Both the position numbers and the translations under genes were made by a program. From Pseudarthrobacter siccitolerans (GTDB lineage: Bacteria; Actinomycetota; Actinomycetes; Actinomycetales; Micrococcaceae), in NCBI RefSeq assembly GCF_030823375.1, contig NZ_JAUSXB010000001.1, positions 1,364,001 through 1,428,000 of the forward strand: a stretch of 64,000 nt of DNA, written 5' to 3'. Shown piece by piece: positions 61,347 to 64,000 of the stretch (the first letter of the stretch is position 1; the number at the start of each line of letters is the position of its first letter). The notes beneath the pieces were generated by a model. It worked only from the letters and a program-made list of their open reading frames with translations, was not told where the DNA came from and searched no databases.

Positions 61347-61766
61347 GTGGTGGATTTGAACCGAGACCGGGAGCGGCACAACGACGCCGTATACGCCGAG
61401 CACAAGGCGGCGATCGCCCGGGGTGAAAAGCGTGTGCTGCGTAAGACTGAAACTGGCGAGCTGCACAGCTACCCCGCCGACGAGATCGGCTTTTCGCCCG
61501 GCCGTGGACAAGTACAAGTCCGATCCTGGTGGGGCATGGGAATCCTCACCACCGTGATGAGCCTTTTGGTCATTCTTTCTCTGGTAATGCTGCTAGCGCC
61601 GATGGGCCGCGGCGAGCCGCCCTTTTGGGACGCATTGTTCCTCACCGCTCTCGGAGGTTTTGGAGCCTTTTATACCTTCGGCATGGCGAGGGATGAGTAC
61701 CGGGCCAAAAAGTTGCGGAAGGAGCGGCAGGCACCGGAGCCGGGCGCAGGTCATGTCTCGCAGTAA
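61347..61766 (+). CDS. Two-TM protein 4 of the WXG operon
   Basis: 139 residues from GTG. RGEKRVLRKTETGELHSYPADEIG and VQVRSWWGMG match the previous protein position by position, followed by two transmembrane segments and a similar basic, Pro-containing tail. The tandem copies suggest duplication and divergence, common for immunity genes. Unknown function. Confidence 0.65.
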   Translation: MVDLNRDRERHNDAVYAEHKAAIARGEKRVLRKTETGELHSYPADEIGFSPGRGQVQVRSWWGMGILTTVMSLLVILSLVMLLAPMGRGEPPFWDALFLTALGGFGAFYTFGMARDEYRAKKLRKERQAPEPGAGHVSQ

Positions 61767-61855
61767 CCCGCCGACCAAGCCGCCGTCGTCACCTCTGCGC
61801 CCAGGCGTGACGTAACCGACTGCGCCGTACCGGTTCCGAAGTCTAAACTGTACGA

Positions 61856-62986
61856 ATGACTACAGCAGCTACCCCTTCCGTCGGCCTGGTCGGATGGCGC
61901 GGCATGGTCGGTTCCGTCCTCATGCAGCGCATGCAGGACGAGGGCGACTTCGCCAACATCAACCCGGTGTTCTTCTCCACCTCCAACGCGGGAGGTGCTG
62001 CGCCTTCCTTTGCTGACGGCGCCGGCAAGCTCGAAAACGCGTTCGACGTCGACACGCTGGCTAAGCTGCCCATTATCGTCACCGCCCAGGGCGGCGACTA
62101 CACCAAGCAGGTCCACGGCGAACTGCGCAGTCGCGGCTGGGACGGCCTCTGGATCGACGCCGCCTCAACCCTGCGGATGAACGACGATTCCATCATCGTC
62201 CTGGACCCCATTAACCGCGACGTCATCGACAAGGGCCTGATCAACGGCACCAAGGACTTCATCGGCGGCAACTGCACCGTCTCCTGCATGCTGATGGGCC
62301 TGGGCGGGCTGTTCAAGAACAACCTGGTGGAGTGGGGCACCTCCATGACGTACCAGGCTGCCTCCGGCGGCGGCGCCCGGCACATGCGTGAACTCCTCAG
62401 CCAGTTCGGCACCCTCAACGCCGAGGTCAGCACCGAACTGGACGATCCCGCATCCGCAATCCTGGACATCGACCGCAAGGTCCTGGCCCACCAGCGCACC
62501 GAAATCGACGCCACCCAGTTCGGTGTTCCCTTGGCCGGCTCCCTGATCCCCTGGATCGACGCGGACCTGGGCAACGGACAGTCCAAGGAAGAGTGGAAGG
62601 CCGGGGTGGAGACCAACAAGATCCTGGGCACCTCCAGTGAGAACCGGGTGATCATGGACGGCCTGTGCGTCCGGATCGGTGCCATGCGCTCACACTCCCA
62701 GGCACTCACCCTCAAGCTCCGTGAGGACCTGTCCGTTGCCGAGATTGAGAAGCTGCTCGACGAGGACAACCAATGGGCCAAGGTAGTGCCCAACAACAAA
62801 GAAGCGTCCATGGCAGAGCTGACCCCGGTGGCAGCCTCCGGAACGCTGGACATCCCCGTGGGCCGCATCCGCAAGATGGAGATGGGCCCGCAATACATCA
62901 GCGCCTTCACCGTGGGCGACCAGCTCCTCTGGGGCGCCGCCGAGCCGCTGCGCCGCATGCTCAACATCGCCACCGGGAACCTGTAA
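61856..62986 (+). CDS. asd: Aspartate-semialdehyde dehydrogenase, E. coli type
   Basis: It makes aspartate semialdehyde for lysine, threonine and methionine synthesis. 376 residues. [17 protein letters not shown] (NADP site), catalytic Cys in GGNCTVSCM and [16 protein letters not shown] closely follow the enterobacterial Asd over its whole length, rather than what I recall of the shorter form in mycobacteria and corynebacteria. TAAACT ends 6 nt before the ATG (leaderless). No dapA or lysC is adjacent. Confidence 0.92.
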   Translation: MTTAATPSVGLVGWRGMVGSVLMQRMQDEGDFANINPVFFSTSNAGGAAPSFADGAGKLENAFDVDTLAKLPIIVTAQGGDYTKQVHGELRSRGWDGLWIDAASTLRMNDDSIIVLDPINRDVIDKGLINGTKDFIGGNCTVSCMLMGLGGLFKNNLVEWGTSMTYQAASGGGARHMRELLSQFGTLNAEVSTELDDPASAILDIDRKVLAHQRTEIDATQFGVPLAGSLIPWIDADLGNGQSKEEWKAGVETNKILGTSSENRVIMDGLCVRIGAMRSHSQALTLKLREDLSVAEIEKLLDEDNQWAKVVPNNKEASMAELTPVAASGTLDIPVGRIRKMEMGPQYISAFTVGDQLLWGAAEPLRRMLNIATGNL

Positions 62987-63070
62987 CCCGGATTCTTCCC
63001 AACTGCGGCCCTGACCCGCTTGGACCGTGCTTCCCGGCACCGCTCAAGCGGGGCAGGGCCGCTGTTGTGT

Positions 63071-64000
63071 TCAGGAGACCAGGAACGCCTCGTAGCGTTG
63101 GGCGGCGCGGGTGAAGGCAGCCAGCGCCGTAACCCCGAGGGGCTTGCTCTCATCAAAGAGTTCAGGCACGACGGCGGCACTCGCTCTGGTGCCTGCGCGG
63201 GCCCACGTGCCGATCACCTCTCCGCCGGCAACCACAGTCTTCTTGAACACGCCGTTGCCGCCGGGGACGATCTTGTTGAAATACTCCGGTTTCAGGACGA
63301 GGCTCCGGTCCGTATAGCCCAGCACGAATTCGTCGAAGCCGGGCAGCAGGAGGACGGAGCGCTGGCCGGGCACACCGCCGTCGAGCAAAGACGCCGTCTC
63401 CGGGGACAGCCAGTAGCTGGTCCCCTCAAACTCAAGCTCCACCAGCTGGTCTTTGACGTCCTCGAAGGCGGCCCGGACCTCGGTCAGCGGAATCTGCGTC
63501 CACCAGGCGAAGTCCCGGATAGTGGCCGGCCCGTGGCTCCGGAAATAGCGCAACGCGAACTCGGCGATCGCCTCCTGCCGCTCAAGCCGGCGCGAAACCG
63601 GGATCCAGCTTTCGAAGTCGACCAGCAGCTGCTGGTTTCCCGCCAGGGGCCCCTGCACCAGCCAGCCGTGCCGGCATAAAGTCCCCAGGATATGGATGCC
63701 GCGCTGGCCCTGGGTGGGTTGCCCGGCGGCGTCGAAAATCTGGAAGAGCTCCGCGCGGCTGACGGAACCGCCGCCGGCCACCCGTTCCAGCGCCAGGTCC
63801 CGGCATTTCTCGATGTCTGCCCACGCGATGCCCAGTTCGCGGTGCCGGGCCGCGATGCCCTTGGTAAGCCGTTCTGCGGTGAGGTCGAGCATCCAGTGCA
63901 GGTCCTCGGGCGCCACCAGGTGCAACGTTCCGCGCATCGGCCAGGAGCGGACTACCGCACCGGAATCAAGGGCCGAACGGATATCGGCCAGACCCGCCCC
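63071..64000 (-). CDS. Winged-helix DNA-binding-domain protein (HTH_42-like), partial
   Basis: The frame stays open to the right edge, so the N-terminus is missing; at least 310 residues are visible. GLADIRSALDSGAVVRSWPMRGTLHLVAPEDLHWML, AAGQPTQGQRGIHILGTLCRHG and PGFDEFVLGYTDRS are the usual blocks of the winged-helix domain-containing (YcaQ/AlkX/DUF1006-like) family. Relatives include DNA glycosylases acting on crosslinks, but function here is uncertain. It is convergent with asd. Confidence 0.75.
   Translation of the reverse strand, partial: GAGLADIRSALDSGAVVRSWPMRGTLHLVAPEDLHWMLDLTAERLTKGIAARHRELGIAWADIEKCRDLALERVAGGGSVSRAELFQIFDAAGQPTQGQRGIHILGTLCRHGWLVQGPLAGNQQLLVDFESWIPVSRRLERQEAIAEFALRYFRSHGPATIRDFAWWTQIPLTEVRAAFEDVKDQLVELEFEGTSYWLSPETASLLDGGVPGQRSVLLLPGFDEFVLGYTDRSLVLKPEYFNKIVPGGNGVFKKTVVAGGEVIGTWARAGTRASAAVVPELFDESKPLGVTALAAFTRAAQRYEAFLVS

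Overview
The window looks like a chromosomal segment of a high-GC actinobacterium of the Micrococcaceae, most likely Arthrobacter or Pseudarthrobacter. The evidence is the overall base composition, a GlnR-type regulator next to a mycothiol synthase (mycothiol is an actinobacterial thiol), several TANNNT -10 boxes placed 6-7 nt before start codons (leaderless genes), frequent GTG/TTG starts, tRNA-Trp in front of secE-nusG, and ribosomal proteins with long charged extensions. The genus is inferred from gene content and style, not from a database match.

Left part, about 1-37.6 kb: this is mostly the translation and transcription core, read on the minus strand. From right to left in the window, which is the order of transcription, it holds tRNA-Trp-secE-nusG-rplK-rplA; two tandem double-domain acetyltransferases; rplJ-rplL with an attenuator-like leader; a small lipoprotein; rpoB-rpoC; rpsL-rpsG-fusA-tuf; a 41-residue membrane protein; the S10 operon (rpsJ to rpsQ); the spc operon (rplN to rplO); and secY-adk-map followed by a P1-family peptidase cut by the window edge. 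Two plus-strand islands interrupt it: a GH1 beta-glycosidase at 14.2 kb and a thiolase plus YbaK-type deacylase at 29.3-31.0 kb. A 1.07-kb non-coding, repeat-packed island lies exactly at the S10/spc boundary.

Middle part, about 37.8-50 kb: an aspartate-type aminotransferase; a convergent repeat cluster; a PspC-fused histidine kinase and LuxR-type response regulator divergent from a LiaF-like PspC protein and two small membrane proteins (together a candidate envelope-stress module); phosphofructokinase; a GNAT protein; a DHA2-type exporter; an ankyrin protein; a YgfZ-like folate-binding protein; a flavodoxin-fold protein; and a nitrobindin-like protein.

Right part, about 50-64 kb: a membrane protein; a GlnR-like regulator behind a structured, cobalamin-riboswitch-like leader; mycothiol synthase; polyphosphate kinase; a MutT1-like Nudix/phosphatase; thyA-folA; and then a tight accessory operon with a WXG100-headed putative secreted protein, an unrecognised soluble protein and four small two-TM proteins, three of them clearly related. 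It ends with an E. coli-type aspartate-semialdehyde dehydrogenase and a winged-helix protein running off the right edge.

The strongest unexplained signals are (1) the repeat island at 7.7-8.4 kb, with sub-arrays phased at exactly 32 bp and three nested inverted-repeat units; (2) the WXG100/two-TM operon at 58.2-61.8 kb; and (3) the structured glnR leader at 51.3-51.4 kb.
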